Positions 16,343 through 25,420 of a DNA stretch of 64,000 nt are shown one piece after another. The DNA is taken from positions 1,961,501-2,025,500 of the forward strand of contig NZ_CP119421.1 in the NCBI RefSeq assembly GCF_030506305.1, given 5' to 3'. The position numbers were made by a program, and so were the translations under genes. The DNA is from Porifericola rhodea. GTDB taxonomy: Bacteria > Bacteroidota > Bacteroidia > Cytophagales > Cyclobacteriaceae. Numbering within the stretch: the first letter of the stretch is position 1; each line of letters starts with the position of its first letter. Under the pieces are notes generated by a model. That model did no database searches, was not told the origin of the DNA, and worked only from the letters and a program-made list of their open reading frames with translations.

Positions 16343-18186
16343 AGTGTCTTACTTTTATGGTTGGTATTCATGACCGGGGCTGTAGCCGGTAGCTGCTTCA
16401 TAATTTGTTGAATGATGGTATCTGCTGTAATTGGCATACCATCATAATTAAGTACTGAGACTAACTTTTTAGGGTCAGTCTCTAACTCATTGATCAACAG
16501 ACTACGAAACTGCTTGTCACGATTCTGTTCTATAATAAATACCTCCGTATGAGATGCCAGAAACTCTTCTACAGTAGCGTTAAAAGGAAAAGCTTTAATA
16601 CGGAGCGCGTCCAGTACGATTCCTTTTTGCCGTAGCAGGGCCATAGCTTCCAGTGCGGCATAGGTAGAAGTGCCAAAGAAAAGTAAGCCCCTTTCATTTT
16701 GTTGATGATCCTGATAAAGCTCAGGTGCTGGAACATAGCTTTTGACCGTTTCCCATTTTTTTATGAGCCGATCTACAATACGTTCGTATACTGCTCCTTC
16801 TTCTGTGTAGCGAGCATACTCATCTCGCGAGGTACCCCGGGTAAAAAAGGATCCTTTGGTAGGATGGGTGCCCGGAATGGTACGGTAGCAAATTCCATCT
16901 CTATCTACATCCAGGTAGCGCCCGTACTTTTCTATTTTTTCCAGATCTTCGGCGCTTAATACTTTACCTAAATCATATTTACGCTTATCGTCCCATTTCA
17001 GCGGAGGCGACATATGGCTGTTCATACCTAAATCCAGGTCTGACATAAGAATGACGGGAGTCTGAAAACGATCAGCCAGGTCAAAAGCATCCGCAGTCAT
17101 TTCAAAGCACTCTGCCGGGCTGCTGGGAAACAGCAGTACATGCTTGGTATCTCCGTGCGAAGCATAGGCCGACGATATAATATCTGATTGCTGGGTACGC
17201 GTAGGCATGCCCGTAGAAGGTCCTCCTCTTTGCACATTTACCAGTACTACCGGAATTTCAGCAAAGTAAGCTAAGCCAATAAACTCGCTCATTAGCGATA
17301 CTCCCGGCCCACTGGTTGCGGTAAATGCTCGTGCGCCATTCCAGGTGGCCCCGATAACCATACCCATAGCTGATAATTCATCTTCAGCCTGCACTATGGC
17401 GTATTTCTTACGTCCGCTTGCCTCTTCTACACGAAGCTTTTTGGCATAAGTCTCAAAAGCTTTAACTACGGAAGTGGAAGGAGTAATAGGATACCAGGCT
17501 GCTACCGTAGCTCCAGCATATATTGCGCCCAGGCCCGTAGCCGAATTACCATCTATCATTATTTGGTCACCTGTATTGTCTCTTCGCTCCAGCCTAATCT
17601 CCAGCGGACACTCAAAGTGTGTACGTGCATACTGATAGCCCAGGTCCAGTGCTTTGAAATTAGGAGGAATTAGTTTCTCTTTTTTGCGAAACTGCCCTCT
17701 GATGATATCCTGAAGGACTTCTATCTCAATATCTAACAGGGCTGCCAGCGCTCCTACGTATACAATATTCTTAAAAAGTTGCTGATGACGTGGATTATCG
17801 TAATTTTCCATGCACATCTGCATCATAGGAATACCAACATAATGCACTCCTTCCCTAATATAGTCGGGGTGTAGCTTTTTAGTACTGTCATAAACAAAAT
17901 AGCCCCCTTCTTTAATGGAGGCTATGTCTTTAGCGTAACTTTGTGGGTTTACGCCCACTAACAGGTCTACACCATCTCTTCTGCCGAGGTAAGCCTGTTC
18001 ACTTACTCTTACCTCATACCAGGTAGGAAGACCCTGTATGTTTGATGGAAAAATATTTTTAGGTGACACGGGTATGCCCATTCTAAAGATCGCCTTGGCG
18101 AACATTTCATTGGCACTTGCCGATCCCGTTCCGTTGACATTGGCAAAACGTATGACCATGTCATTCACCACGCTCGTGCTCATCAT
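16339..18186 (-). CDS. korA: 2-oxoacid:ferredoxin oxidoreductase, alpha subunit (fused gamma-alpha)
   Basis: 615 residues with a gamma-type domain at the N-terminus (about 1-190, with GTGSASANEMFAKAI and DLLVGVNPQSYAKDI) followed by the pyrimidine-binding alpha domain (ATGLGAIYAGATVAAWYPIT, then SGPGVSLMSEFIGLAYFAEI). The gamma-alpha fusion is normal for two-subunit KorAB. It starts within the stop of the upstream GltD-like gene (four-base overlap) and is followed by korB with another four-base overlap. An alternative ATG one codon downstream makes little difference. Role: 2-oxoacid decarboxylation coupled to ferredoxin or to the adjacent flavoprotein. Confidence 0.9.
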   Translation of the reverse strand: MMSTSVVNDMVIRFANVNGTGSASANEMFAKAIFRMGIPVSPKNIFPSNIQGLPTWYEVRVSEQAYLGRRDGVDLLVGVNPQSYAKDIASIKEGGYFVYDSTKKLHPDYIREGVHYVGIPMMQMCMENYDNPRHQQLFKNIVYVGALAALLDIEIEVLQDIIRGQFRKKEKLIPPNFKALDLGYQYARTHFECPLEIRLERRDNTGDQIMIDGNSATGLGAIYAGATVAAWYPITPSTSVVKAFETYAKKLRVEEASGRKKYAIVQAEDELSAMGMVIGATWNGARAFTATSGPGVSLMSEFIGLAYFAEIPVVLVNVQRGGPSTGMPTRTQQSDIISSAYASHGDTKHVLLFPSSPAECFEMTADAFDLADRFQTPVILMSDLDLGMNSHMSPPLKWDDKRKYDLGKVLSAEDLEKIEKYGRYLDVDRDGICYRTIPGTHPTKGSFFTRGTSRDEYARYTEEGAVYERIVDRLIKKWETVKSYVPAPELYQDHQQNERGLLFFGTSTYAALEAMALLRQKGIVLDALRIKAFPFNATVEEFLASHTEVFIIEQNRDKQFRSLLINELETDPKKLVSVLNYDGMPITADTIIQQIMKQLPATAPVMNTNHKSKTL

Positions 18187-19964
18187 AAGATTTTGGAAGC
18201 TTTAGTTACATTATATAAATATTTTTGCATGTCCCAGGCAGTGGTAGGGCAGCGCTCAGCGCATAAGCCGCAGTGCAGACATACATCTTCATCTTTTACC
18301 ATCACTCTCTGGGTGGGAAGGACATCGGATACATATAGGGCTTGCGATTTATTGTCAGCAGGGGCGTTCAGGCGAGAGCGCAGCTCATCTTCCTCTCCAT
18401 TTACAGTAAAGGTAATGCATGTGGTGGGGCAGATATCTACACAGGCGTCACACTCTATGCAGGCTTTTTCTGTAAAAATGGTTTGTACATCGCAGTTAAG
18501 GCAGCGCTGTGCTTCTTTATAGCCAGTAGGCTCATCAAAACCCAGCTCCACTTCTATCTTTCGGTTGGTCAATGTAAGGGTTTTCTGTTCATGGGGAACG
18601 GGGTAGCGCTTATCAATCACTACTGGGCTGTCATAACTCCACTCGTGTATGCCCATCTTCTGGCGCACCAGATTGGTCATGGGCGAGGGCCTGTCCAGCA
18701 CATCTTTGCCCTGACAGTACTGATGGATAGAGATAGCTGCCTGATGACCATGAGCAGCAGCGGTAATGATATTTTCAGGGCCAAATGCAGCATCACCACC
18801 AAAAAATACTTTTGGCAAGGTAGACTGAAAAGTAATTTTGTTTAATACCGGCAGGTCCCATTTACCAAACTCAATGCCGAGATCACGTTCAATCCAGGGA
18901 AAAGCATTATCCTGACCTATGGCTATGATTACATCATCTGCCTCAATAAACTCATCGGGCTCGCCGGTAGGTACTAGTTTACGCCTGCCATTTTCGTCAT
19001 ACTCTGCCCGTACTTTACCAAAAAGTACACCTTTAAGCCTGCCTTCTTCTACCACAAACTCTTTAGGAGGCATATTATTGAAGATAGGAATGTCTTCTGC
19101 CTGTGCGTCAGCAATCTCCCAGGGTGAGGCTTTCATTTCGTTAAAGGGGCTACGCACAACTACTGTTACCTGCTCTCCCCCTAGGCGGCGAGAGGTACGG
19201 CAGCAGTCCATAGCGGTATTGCCACCACCCAGCACAATTACTTTTTTGCCAATTTTGTTTACATGCCCAAATGCAACATTGGCTAGAAACTCAATCCCTA
19301 TATGTATATTTTTATGGGCAATATCACTTCCTGGTAGCTCAAGGTCTCTGCCCCTTGGTGCTCCAGTGCCTACAAAAATGGCATCATAGTCTTTAGCCAG
19401 CATTTCCTTCATGCTGCTTACGTAGTGGTTAAAATGGGTGTGTATACCCATATCAGTAATGTAGCCTACTTCTTCGTCCAGTACTTCTTCAGGTAGGCGA
19501 AAGGCGGGTATTTGTGTGCGCATCATTCCTCCACCTTTGTTCCATTCATCGTAAAGGTGTATTTCATAGCCCAGTGGTGCCAGGTCTCGTGCTACAGTCA
19601 GAGAGGCAGGTCCTCCCCCTATAAGTGCCACTTTTTTACCATTCTTTTGTTCGGGAATTTTCGGCATCAGCTGGCGAACCTCGCCTTTATGGTCTGCGGC
19701 CACTCGTTTAAGGCGGCAGATCGCTACCGGCTCTTCATCTTCCAGGCGGCCACGGCGGCAGGCCGGTTCGCAGGGGCGGTCGCAGGTGCGGCCGAGTATA
19801 CCCGGAAATACATTAGATTCCCAGTTTACCATATACGCGTCGGTATAGCGCCCGGCCGCAATTAAACGGATGTACTCCGGTACCGGAGTGTGTGCAGGGC
19901 AGGCATACTGACAATCCACCACTTTATGAAAATACTCAGGGTCGTTGGTATCAGTAGGTTTCAA
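18183..19964 (-). CDS. GltD-like NAD(P)H oxidoreductase with FeS clusters, partner of KorAB
   Basis: 593 residues. An N-terminal cluster domain has CQYACPAHTPVPEYI and CDRPCEPACRRG, as in glutamate synthase small subunits. Then come FAD (ALIGGGPASLTVARDL, about residue 110) and NAD(P) (VIVLGGGNTAMDCCR, about 245) motifs. At the C-terminus are two ferredoxin-type [4Fe-4S] sites, CIECDACVDICP and CLHCGLCAERCP. This architecture resembles NADPH-ferredoxin-linked oxidoreductases rather than true GltD, and no gltB is present. First gene of the operon, with four-base coupling to korA, so it probably transfers electrons between KorAB and NAD(P). Direction is inferred. Confidence 0.85.
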   Translation of the reverse strand: MKPTDTNDPEYFHKVVDCQYACPAHTPVPEYIRLIAAGRYTDAYMVNWESNVFPGILGRTCDRPCEPACRRGRLEDEEPVAICRLKRVAADHKGEVRQLMPKIPEQKNGKKVALIGGGPASLTVARDLAPLGYEIHLYDEWNKGGGMMRTQIPAFRLPEEVLDEEVGYITDMGIHTHFNHYVSSMKEMLAKDYDAIFVGTGAPRGRDLELPGSDIAHKNIHIGIEFLANVAFGHVNKIGKKVIVLGGGNTAMDCCRTSRRLGGEQVTVVVRSPFNEMKASPWEIADAQAEDIPIFNNMPPKEFVVEEGRLKGVLFGKVRAEYDENGRRKLVPTGEPDEFIEADDVIIAIGQDNAFPWIERDLGIEFGKWDLPVLNKITFQSTLPKVFFGGDAAFGPENIITAAAHGHQAAISIHQYCQGKDVLDRPSPMTNLVRQKMGIHEWSYDSPVVIDKRYPVPHEQKTLTLTNRKIEVELGFDEPTGYKEAQRCLNCDVQTIFTEKACIECDACVDICPTTCITFTVNGEEDELRSRLNAPADNKSQALYVSDVLPTQRVMVKDEDVCLHCGLCAERCPTTAWDMQKYLYNVTKASKIL

Positions 19965-20259
19965 GCTTGTTGTGTTTAGTGTAGAAATCAGATATTCAGA
20001 TAAGAAATTAGTAAAGAATAAGGCAAAAGGGAAGTAAACTTTGTGAAATTTGAAATAATAGGTAGGTGGTATTCACGGGAGGCAGAATAGTACTATTCCT
20101 TTTAGTAAAATAATTTCTTAAGAAGAAAAAATTTTAGGAGCTCTTTTTCCTTGTATTCAGGCTAAAATTGACTTTTTTTCTGTGACATATCCTATGGATT
20201 TATCATCTTAAGGTGCGCTAATATTATAAGCAGCGGCTATATTTTTATCTGTTAACAAC

Positions 20260-23200
20260 ATGCCCGATACCACTACCAATAAAAGCTCTTCGGAACGACA
20301 ACAAGATAATCTTTTTGAGAGAGGAGGAGAAATGGGTGCGCTCATCAGAGCATATAACTGGAGCAAGCACCCTATGGGAGAGCCTGGAAGCTGGCCTCAA
20401 AGCTTGACTACAGGCTTAAGGATTATGCTGGAGTCTGCCTATCCCATGTTTATCTGGTGGTCCAGTGAGTTATACATGTTTCATAACGATCCGTACCTGC
20501 CTGCACTAGGCAAAAAGCACCCTGAAGCTCTGGGGGCAAAAGCCCGGGAGATGTGGTCAGAAATATGGGAGCAGATAGGCCAGGTGGTAGAGGATATTCT
20601 TGCTGAAGGAAAAAAATTCTATGCCGAAGACCTATTAATGTTTTTGGAACGTAAAGGTTTTCCTGAAGAAACTTACTGGACATTTTCTTACAGCCCTATG
20701 CCTAATGATGATGGTAGCGTAGGTGGTGTTTTTTGTGCCTGTAGTGAGGTGAGCGGTAAAGTAATTGGTGAGAGACGGCTTAAAACCTTAAAAGATATTG
20801 GCGATATACGAGCGCAGCTATATGGAGAAAAGGATGTTTGCCAGGTTATCTGCGATTTACTTACGGCAAACGTTCATGATATTCCCTATGGACTAATCTA
20901 TTTGCTAAACGATCAAAAAGATAAGGCTTACCTTAACGGCCGTACGCTAGGCGTACCTAAAGAAAGAGCACCTGGGCTGGTCCCTATTGATGAGGAAAGC
21001 GGAGCAGGCAGGCTTTTCTCTACCATACTGCAAAGCCAGTCCCAACTGCTGGTAAGCAGCGCTGAGGTAGAAAGAATTATTGATGATAATGTAGCAGACC
21101 TCTGGTCAGAAAGAACTTCAGATGCTATCCATACGGTGGTAATCCCAATTGTAAAGCCAGGTAAGGGCGAAACCCACGGGTTTTTTATACTGGGAGTAAG
21201 CCCAAAACTGGAGTACGATGCCGACTATCAAAATTTTCATAATCTGCTTGCCGGGCAAGTAGCTACTACTCTTGCCAGTGTAGAGGTGTTAGAAGAAGAG
21301 CGGCGGAGGTCTGAAGCATTGGCAGAAATTGATAAAGCCAAAACCGTTTTTTTTAGTAACATCAGTCATGAGTTTCGGACGCCTCTTACTCTTATGCTGG
21401 GGCCTCTGGAAGATATACTAAAAAATAAGCCGGACCCCATGCTGCGTGAGCAACTGTTACGTGTACAGCGTAACGGGCAGCGTATGCTCAAACTGGTAAA
21501 TACCCTGCTGGAATTTTCTCGTATGGAAGCTGGACGCGTACAGGCCCGCTTTCAACCTTTAGATCTGGCCCAGCTTACTACAGAACTGAGTAGCGTATTT
21601 CGTTCAGCTATAGAAAAAGAAGGACTTCAACTGGAAGTAGACTGTCCTCCCTTACCTCAACCTGTCTATGTAGACGCGCGTATGTGGGAGCGCATTATCT
21701 TTAATTTACTCTCTAACGCTCTTAAGTTTACTTTTAAAGGTAAAATAAGTGTGCGGCTTTTTCAGGAGGAAGATAAGGTGGTATTGCAGGTTGCGGATAG
21801 TGGCACAGGAATTCCGGCAGAAGAATTACCACACCTATTTTCGCGCTTTCATCGCATAGAAGGTGCCAGAAGCCGCACTCACGAGGGGTCAGGTATAGGC
21901 CTGGCTATGGTAAGTGAGCTGGCTGGCTTACATGCTGGCAGCGTAGAGGTAGAAAGTACAGAAGGTGCAGGTACTACTTTTTCTATTTACCTGCCAGTAG
22001 GCAAAAGCCACCTGCCAGAAGAGCAGATAGTAGAAAACAATAGTCAGGCAGGAAGCCCTTTACCGCATAGCTATTCCCCGGAAGAATACCTAAACTGGCT
22101 GGATCAGCAGGAAATAAACCAATTCTCTGCTACAGCCCAGCCTGGTGCTGATGTATACGAAAATAAATATGCTGAGGAACCGACAGCCCGCCTTTTGTTG
22201 GTAGATGATAATGCAGATATGCGTGCCTACCTCTCTCAGATACTTGCAGAAGAATATGAGGTAATGTCAGCTTCCAACGGGCAGGAAGCCTGGAAGATTA
22301 TCCAAAAAGAGCTGCCCGATCTGGTTATTTCTGATGTTATGATGCCAGTAATGAATGGCATAGAACTAGTGCAAAAAGTTCGCTCTCAGGAGGTAAGTCG
22401 TACCATACCTGTGATCCTCCTCTCTGCCCGGGCCGGTGAAGATGCTCAGGTAGAGGGCATAGAAGCTGGCGCGGATGATTACCTGACCAAGCCCTTTAGT
22501 GTAAATGCGCTTAAAGCTCGGGTGCGGACCAACCTTAAGCTTACACGCCTCTACCAGGCACTTAACAAACAAGAACAGGAAGCACGTAGTGAGGCCGAAC
22601 GTCAGCAAGCACGTTTGCTGGAGCTTTTCAGTCAGGCGCCAGTAGCCATAGGTGTACTCAAGGGTAAAGAACATATAGTAGAAGTTGCTAACCCTGCTAT
22701 ATGTCAGTACTGGGGAAGAACAGCTGAAGAACTGCTAGACAAGCCCTTATTTAATGTGCTTACCGAAGTAAAAAGCCAGGTTTTCTCAGAGTTGCTAGAT
22801 CAGGTATTTGATAGCGGTGAGCCCTATGTCGGAAGTGAAATGCCTGCCCAGCTCATGCATGAGGGTAAGCTGCTAGAGTCATATTTCAATTTTGTCTACC
22901 ACCCCTGGAAAGACGAAGAAGGTAAAGTGACAGGTATTATTGTAGTGGCAACAGATGTCAGTGAGCAGGTAAGGGTGCGTAAAGAGCTGGAAGATAAACA
23001 TGAAGAACTGCTGAAGATCAATTCTGATCTGGATAATTTTATCTATATGGCCTCTCACGATCTTAAAGCGCCCATCACTAATATAGAAAGCCTGATGACA
23101 GCTCTGAACAAGCTCTTATCGCCCGAAAAGATAAATTTTCAGCGTACCGGAAAAATTATGGAGATGGTAGAAAAATCTATCCACCGGTTTAAAGCTACTA

Positions 23201-23700
23201 TCACCGATCTGTCTGAAGTAGCCCGTATACAGCGCGAAGACCATAATAAGCCAGCAGAAGAGGTAAACCTAAAAGAAATACTGGAAGAAGTACTTTTAGA
23301 TCTGGCACCCTTTATACAAAAAGATGATGTAACACTGGATATTGATATTGCGAACTGCAAAAGCTTACGTTTCTCTGCAAAAAACCTGCGGAGTGTAGTA
23401 TATAACTTACTTTCTAATGCTATTAAGTACCGCTCGCCCGATAGAAAACCGCATATAGATATCAGCTGCCAGAGCTCGGGAGAGCAGTTGCAGTTAAGCA
23501 TTTCAGACAATGGACTAGGGCTGAGTCCAGAAGATCAGAAGGAGCTTTTTACAATGTTTAAACGTTTTCATAGCCATGTAGATGGTACGGGTGTAGGTCT
23601 CTCAATAGTAAAAAAGATAGTGGAAAATGCCGGAGGTACGATAGAGGTAGAAAGCGAACTGGGTAAGGGTACCAGCTTTCACATATTCTTTAAGGCATAA
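20260..23700 (+). CDS. Hybrid sensor histidine kinase with two kinase modules
   Basis: 1146 residues, no transmembrane helix, so cytoplasmic. Order: PAS-like N-terminal domain (about 20-165, with MGALIRAYNWSKHPMGEPGS and the HNDPYLPALGKKHPEALG pattern), GAF domain (about 175-350), HisKA with H370 in SHEFRTPLTLML, HATPase (about 480-590), receiver domain with D692 in LVISDVMMPVMNG, coiled-coil linker, PAS (about 790-910), second HisKA with H933 in ASHDLKAPITNI, and a final HATPase. Both phosphorylatable histidines and the Asp are intact. No output gene lies beside it, so the response regulator is elsewhere. The long divergent upstream region separates it from the kor operon. Confidence 0.9.
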   Translation: MPDTTTNKSSSERQQDNLFERGGEMGALIRAYNWSKHPMGEPGSWPQSLTTGLRIMLESAYPMFIWWSSELYMFHNDPYLPALGKKHPEALGAKAREMWSEIWEQIGQVVEDILAEGKKFYAEDLLMFLERKGFPEETYWTFSYSPMPNDDGSVGGVFCACSEVSGKVIGERRLKTLKDIGDIRAQLYGEKDVCQVICDLLTANVHDIPYGLIYLLNDQKDKAYLNGRTLGVPKERAPGLVPIDEESGAGRLFSTILQSQSQLLVSSAEVERIIDDNVADLWSERTSDAIHTVVIPIVKPGKGETHGFFILGVSPKLEYDADYQNFHNLLAGQVATTLASVEVLEEERRRSEALAEIDKAKTVFFSNISHEFRTPLTLMLGPLEDILKNKPDPMLREQLLRVQRNGQRMLKLVNTLLEFSRMEAGRVQARFQPLDLAQLTTELSSVFRSAIEKEGLQLEVDCPPLPQPVYVDARMWERIIFNLLSNALKFTFKGKISVRLFQEEDKVVLQVADSGTGIPAEELPHLFSRFHRIEGARSRTHEGSGIGLAMVSELAGLHAGSVEVESTEGAGTTFSIYLPVGKSHLPEEQIVENNSQAGSPLPHSYSPEEYLNWLDQQEINQFSATAQPGADVYENKYAEEPTARLLLVDDNADMRAYLSQILAEEYEVMSASNGQEAWKIIQKELPDLVISDVMMPVMNGIELVQKVRSQEVSRTIPVILLSARAGEDAQVEGIEAGADDYLTKPFSVNALKARVRTNLKLTRLYQALNKQEQEARSEAERQQARLLELFSQAPVAIGVLKGKEHIVEVANPAICQYWGRTAEELLDKPLFNVLTEVKSQVFSELLDQVFDSGEPYVGSEMPAQLMHEGKLLESYFNFVYHPWKDEEGKVTGIIVVATDVSEQVRVRKELEDKHEELLKINSDLDNFIYMASHDLKAPITNIESLMTALNKLLSPEKINFQRTGKIMEMVEKSIHRFKATITDLSEVARIQREDHNKPAEEVNLKEILEEVLLDLAPFIQKDDVTLDIDIANCKSLRFSAKNLRSVVYNLLSNAIKYRSPDRKPHIDISCQSSGEQLQLSISDNGLGLSPEDQKELFTMFKRFHSHVDGTGVGLSIVKKIVENAGGTIEVESELGKGTSFHIFFKA

Positions 23701-23705
23701 AAAAA

Positions 23706-23737
23706 TGCAACTCTCCGTCACCTGACAGATAGTTGCA
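23706..23737. terminator. Hairpin after sensor kinase gene
   Basis: Seven-base-pair stem TGCAACT/AGTTGCA with an 18-base loop starts six bases after the kinase stop. No T run follows on the plus strand, so strength is uncertain. Confidence 0.35.
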
Positions 23738-23972
23738 CTATTGTTGTCGAATGAAGTCTCCTCCAATTCGGCTATGCTGATTTATTCTCAATTTAAGTAT
23801 TTAAATGTTCTTAAAAAAAGAATGAAAGCTTAAATTATCAGATTGTTTAAAGTATTATATAGGATACAGAAAAAATGATACTGGCATGATACCAGTAGAA
23901 GCAGGTAAGTATTTGCTAATAGTCAAGAATGGAGTTTTTGAAAATTCATTCGTGGGAGTTGCATGATTCTCT

Positions 23973-23980
23973 TATCTTTG
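23973..23980 (+). promoter_or_regulatory. -7 promoter element of tRNA-Arg
   Basis: TATCTTTG matches TAnnTTTG exactly. It ends six bases before the first tRNA base, so transcription would start almost at the mature 5' end. A weak -33 candidate (TTCG) lies 20 bases upstream. Confidence 0.5.
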
Positions 23981-23986
23981 CGCCAC

Positions 23987-24058
23987 GGTTCCGTAGTAGA
24001 ATGGATACTACGTGGGTCTCCGGAACCCAAGATGCAGGTTCGATTCCTGCCGGAACCA
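23987..24058 (+). tRNA. tRNA-Arg (anticodon CCG)
   Basis: The full cloverleaf reads through. A seven-base acceptor stem GGTTCCG pairs with CGGAACC, with A as discriminator. The D arm is GTAG/CTAC. The anticodon stem TGGGT/ACCCA encloses the loop CTCCGGA with anticodon CCG, reading CGG arginine codons. The T arm is GCAGG/CCTGC with loop TTCGATT. The terminal CA after the discriminator suggests the CCA end is not fully encoded. A terminator hairpin follows six bases later. Confidence 0.95.
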
Positions 24059-24062
24059 CAAT

Positions 24063-24102
24063 AACCTCAAGCAATGACCTGTAATTGTTTGAGGTTTTTT
24101 TT
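24063..24102 (+). terminator. Terminator after tRNA-Arg
   Basis: A 12-base-pair stem AACCTCAAGCAA/TTGTTTGAGGTT with one G-T wobble is followed by a continued T tract. It ends the tRNA transcript. Confidence 0.8.
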
Positions 24103-24609
24103 AAGCATAGTTCCATAAAAGTCTTCTAAAACTGATTTTGAAAAAAAAATACTGATTGTTCTCTCAGAGGTAAAATATTAGTGTTTATCTCTACCATTGT
24201 TTCAAAACTTTGTACCCTCAAAGAATCTAATATGTTTAAAGTGACAGCTAAAGTTCCAAAGAATACCTCTTTAGATAGTGACTTTACTTATTGGAAGTCT
24301 ACGCTTTATGAATATCATTCTTTTAATGAGAGATTTAAAGAATTACAATGAGACAGTTATAAAAAAAATAGCAGGTATAAAAGGCAATGTTTGATCACCT
24401 GATTCATACCTACTTACCATTAAAGATATTTTTCCGCTAGTCTGTTAAAACTGCTAACAATTTGAAAGGATAGAAATCCCTCGTTTCAGGGGGCTATTTT
24501 GTTTAGGAATAACAACTACCAACTTTAATAAAGCCTTCTCTTAACAATCTGCCAGGAATTTAGTAATATCCTACCTGATACATGTACAACAATCTAAACT
24601 GACGAAAAA
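24103..24609. other. AT-rich intergenic region with a possible decayed small ORF
   Basis: No convincing gene. The best candidate is a 39-residue reading frame at 24232-24351, described separately. Two weak inverted segments around 24475-24503 surround a CCCT/AGGG stem that could end a short transcript. The 5' part of the exported DUF1080 gene's control region would lie here, but no clear promoter consensus is seen. Confidence 0.4.
24232..24351 (+). pseudogene. Possible remnant of a small protein gene
   Basis: A 39-residue frame starting with ATG contains a DFTYWKS stretch and ends ERFKELQ. It recalls the start (…YWKS…ERL…RLQR) of a small hypothetical family I associate with nucleotidyltransferase-linked genes, but shortened internally. 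That resemblance comes from memory and is weak. No ribosome binding site is evident. It sits downstream of a tRNA gene, a common site of insertion and decay. Confidence 0.2.
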
Positions 24610-25203
24610 ATGAACGCTAAATTGTGCACGCTGGCGCTATTGGCTGTGCTAATGAGCTTTACCCAGGCTAAAGAGCCTAAAATGAAAAAGATCTTCAATG
24701 GCAAAAACCTTAAAGGCTGGGTAATTCCGGAAAACAACATCTGGTGGGCGGCGGAGGATGGAGTGCTCACGGCCAAAAGTGGTCCCGAGCAAAAAGGCTC
24801 TATCCTCTGGACAAAAAAACAATATACAGATTTTATAGTGCAGGCTGAGTTTAAGATGGGAGAAGGAACCGTAGACTCTGGAATTTTCCTTAGAGCAGAA
24901 AATCAGCAGATACAAATTGGTATTTCAGGCTCTCTGAAAAGAGACATGACTGCCTCGCCCTACATCCCCGGCAAAGGCTACCCCGTAGAGGCGGATAATG
25001 TTAAAAATCTACTCAAAAAAGATGGTTGGAATAGCATGAAGGTAAAGGCCGAAGCTAATAAGTACACGGTATGGCTTAATGGTGAGGAGGTAATGAACTA
25101 CACCTCCGAGGATGCTATTGAAGAAGGGCCAATCGGGCTTCAGCTTCATCCTGGTAGAGAGATGGCAATAGAGTTTCGCGAGATTATGGTAGCAGAGATT
25201 TAG
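24610..25203 (+). CDS. Exported DUF1080 (3-keto-disaccharide hydrolase-like) protein
   Basis: 197 residues with a signal peptide ending SFTQAKE. The remainder is a single DUF1080 domain (residues about 25-195): FNGKNLKGWVIPENNIWWAAEDGVL, YTDFIVQAEFKMG, DSGIFLRAE, then KYTVWLNGEEVMNY and IGLQLHPG. These are characteristic concanavalin-like beta-strand motifs. Family members hydrolyse or bind 3-keto sugars and glycosides in planctomycetes and Bacteroidota. Standing alone with a terminator after it, it may act with the Gfo/Idh-type oxidoreductase encoded at 28468, but they are not in one operon. Confidence 0.85.
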   Translation: MNAKLCTLALLAVLMSFTQAKEPKMKKIFNGKNLKGWVIPENNIWWAAEDGVLTAKSGPEQKGSILWTKKQYTDFIVQAEFKMGEGTVDSGIFLRAENQQIQIGISGSLKRDMTASPYIPGKGYPVEADNVKNLLKKDGWNSMKVKAEANKYTVWLNGEEVMNYTSEDAIEEGPIGLQLHPGREMAIEFREIMVAEI

Positions 25204-25229
25204 AACCTGATTGTTAATTTTATAGACCT

Positions 25230-25268
25230 CCGGAAGTGATGCATAGCCATAACTTCCGGTTTTTTTTG
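25230..25268 (+). terminator. Terminator after DUF1080 gene
   Basis: Stem CCGGAAGT/ACTTCCGG (eight base pairs) with a 14-base loop is followed by eight T. Confidence 0.8.
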
Positions 25269-25420
25269 GTATAAAGCTCAAAACATTTCCGTTAACTGGC
25301 AAGATAGTATAGAAGCATACCTGCTTATACTTATGCTGCAAAGCTGTGGCAGCATATCAGGTATGCTCATGCTGATTTTGAAGACGGACATAAACAGTCT
25401 TACCACTAACTTTTTAATAT

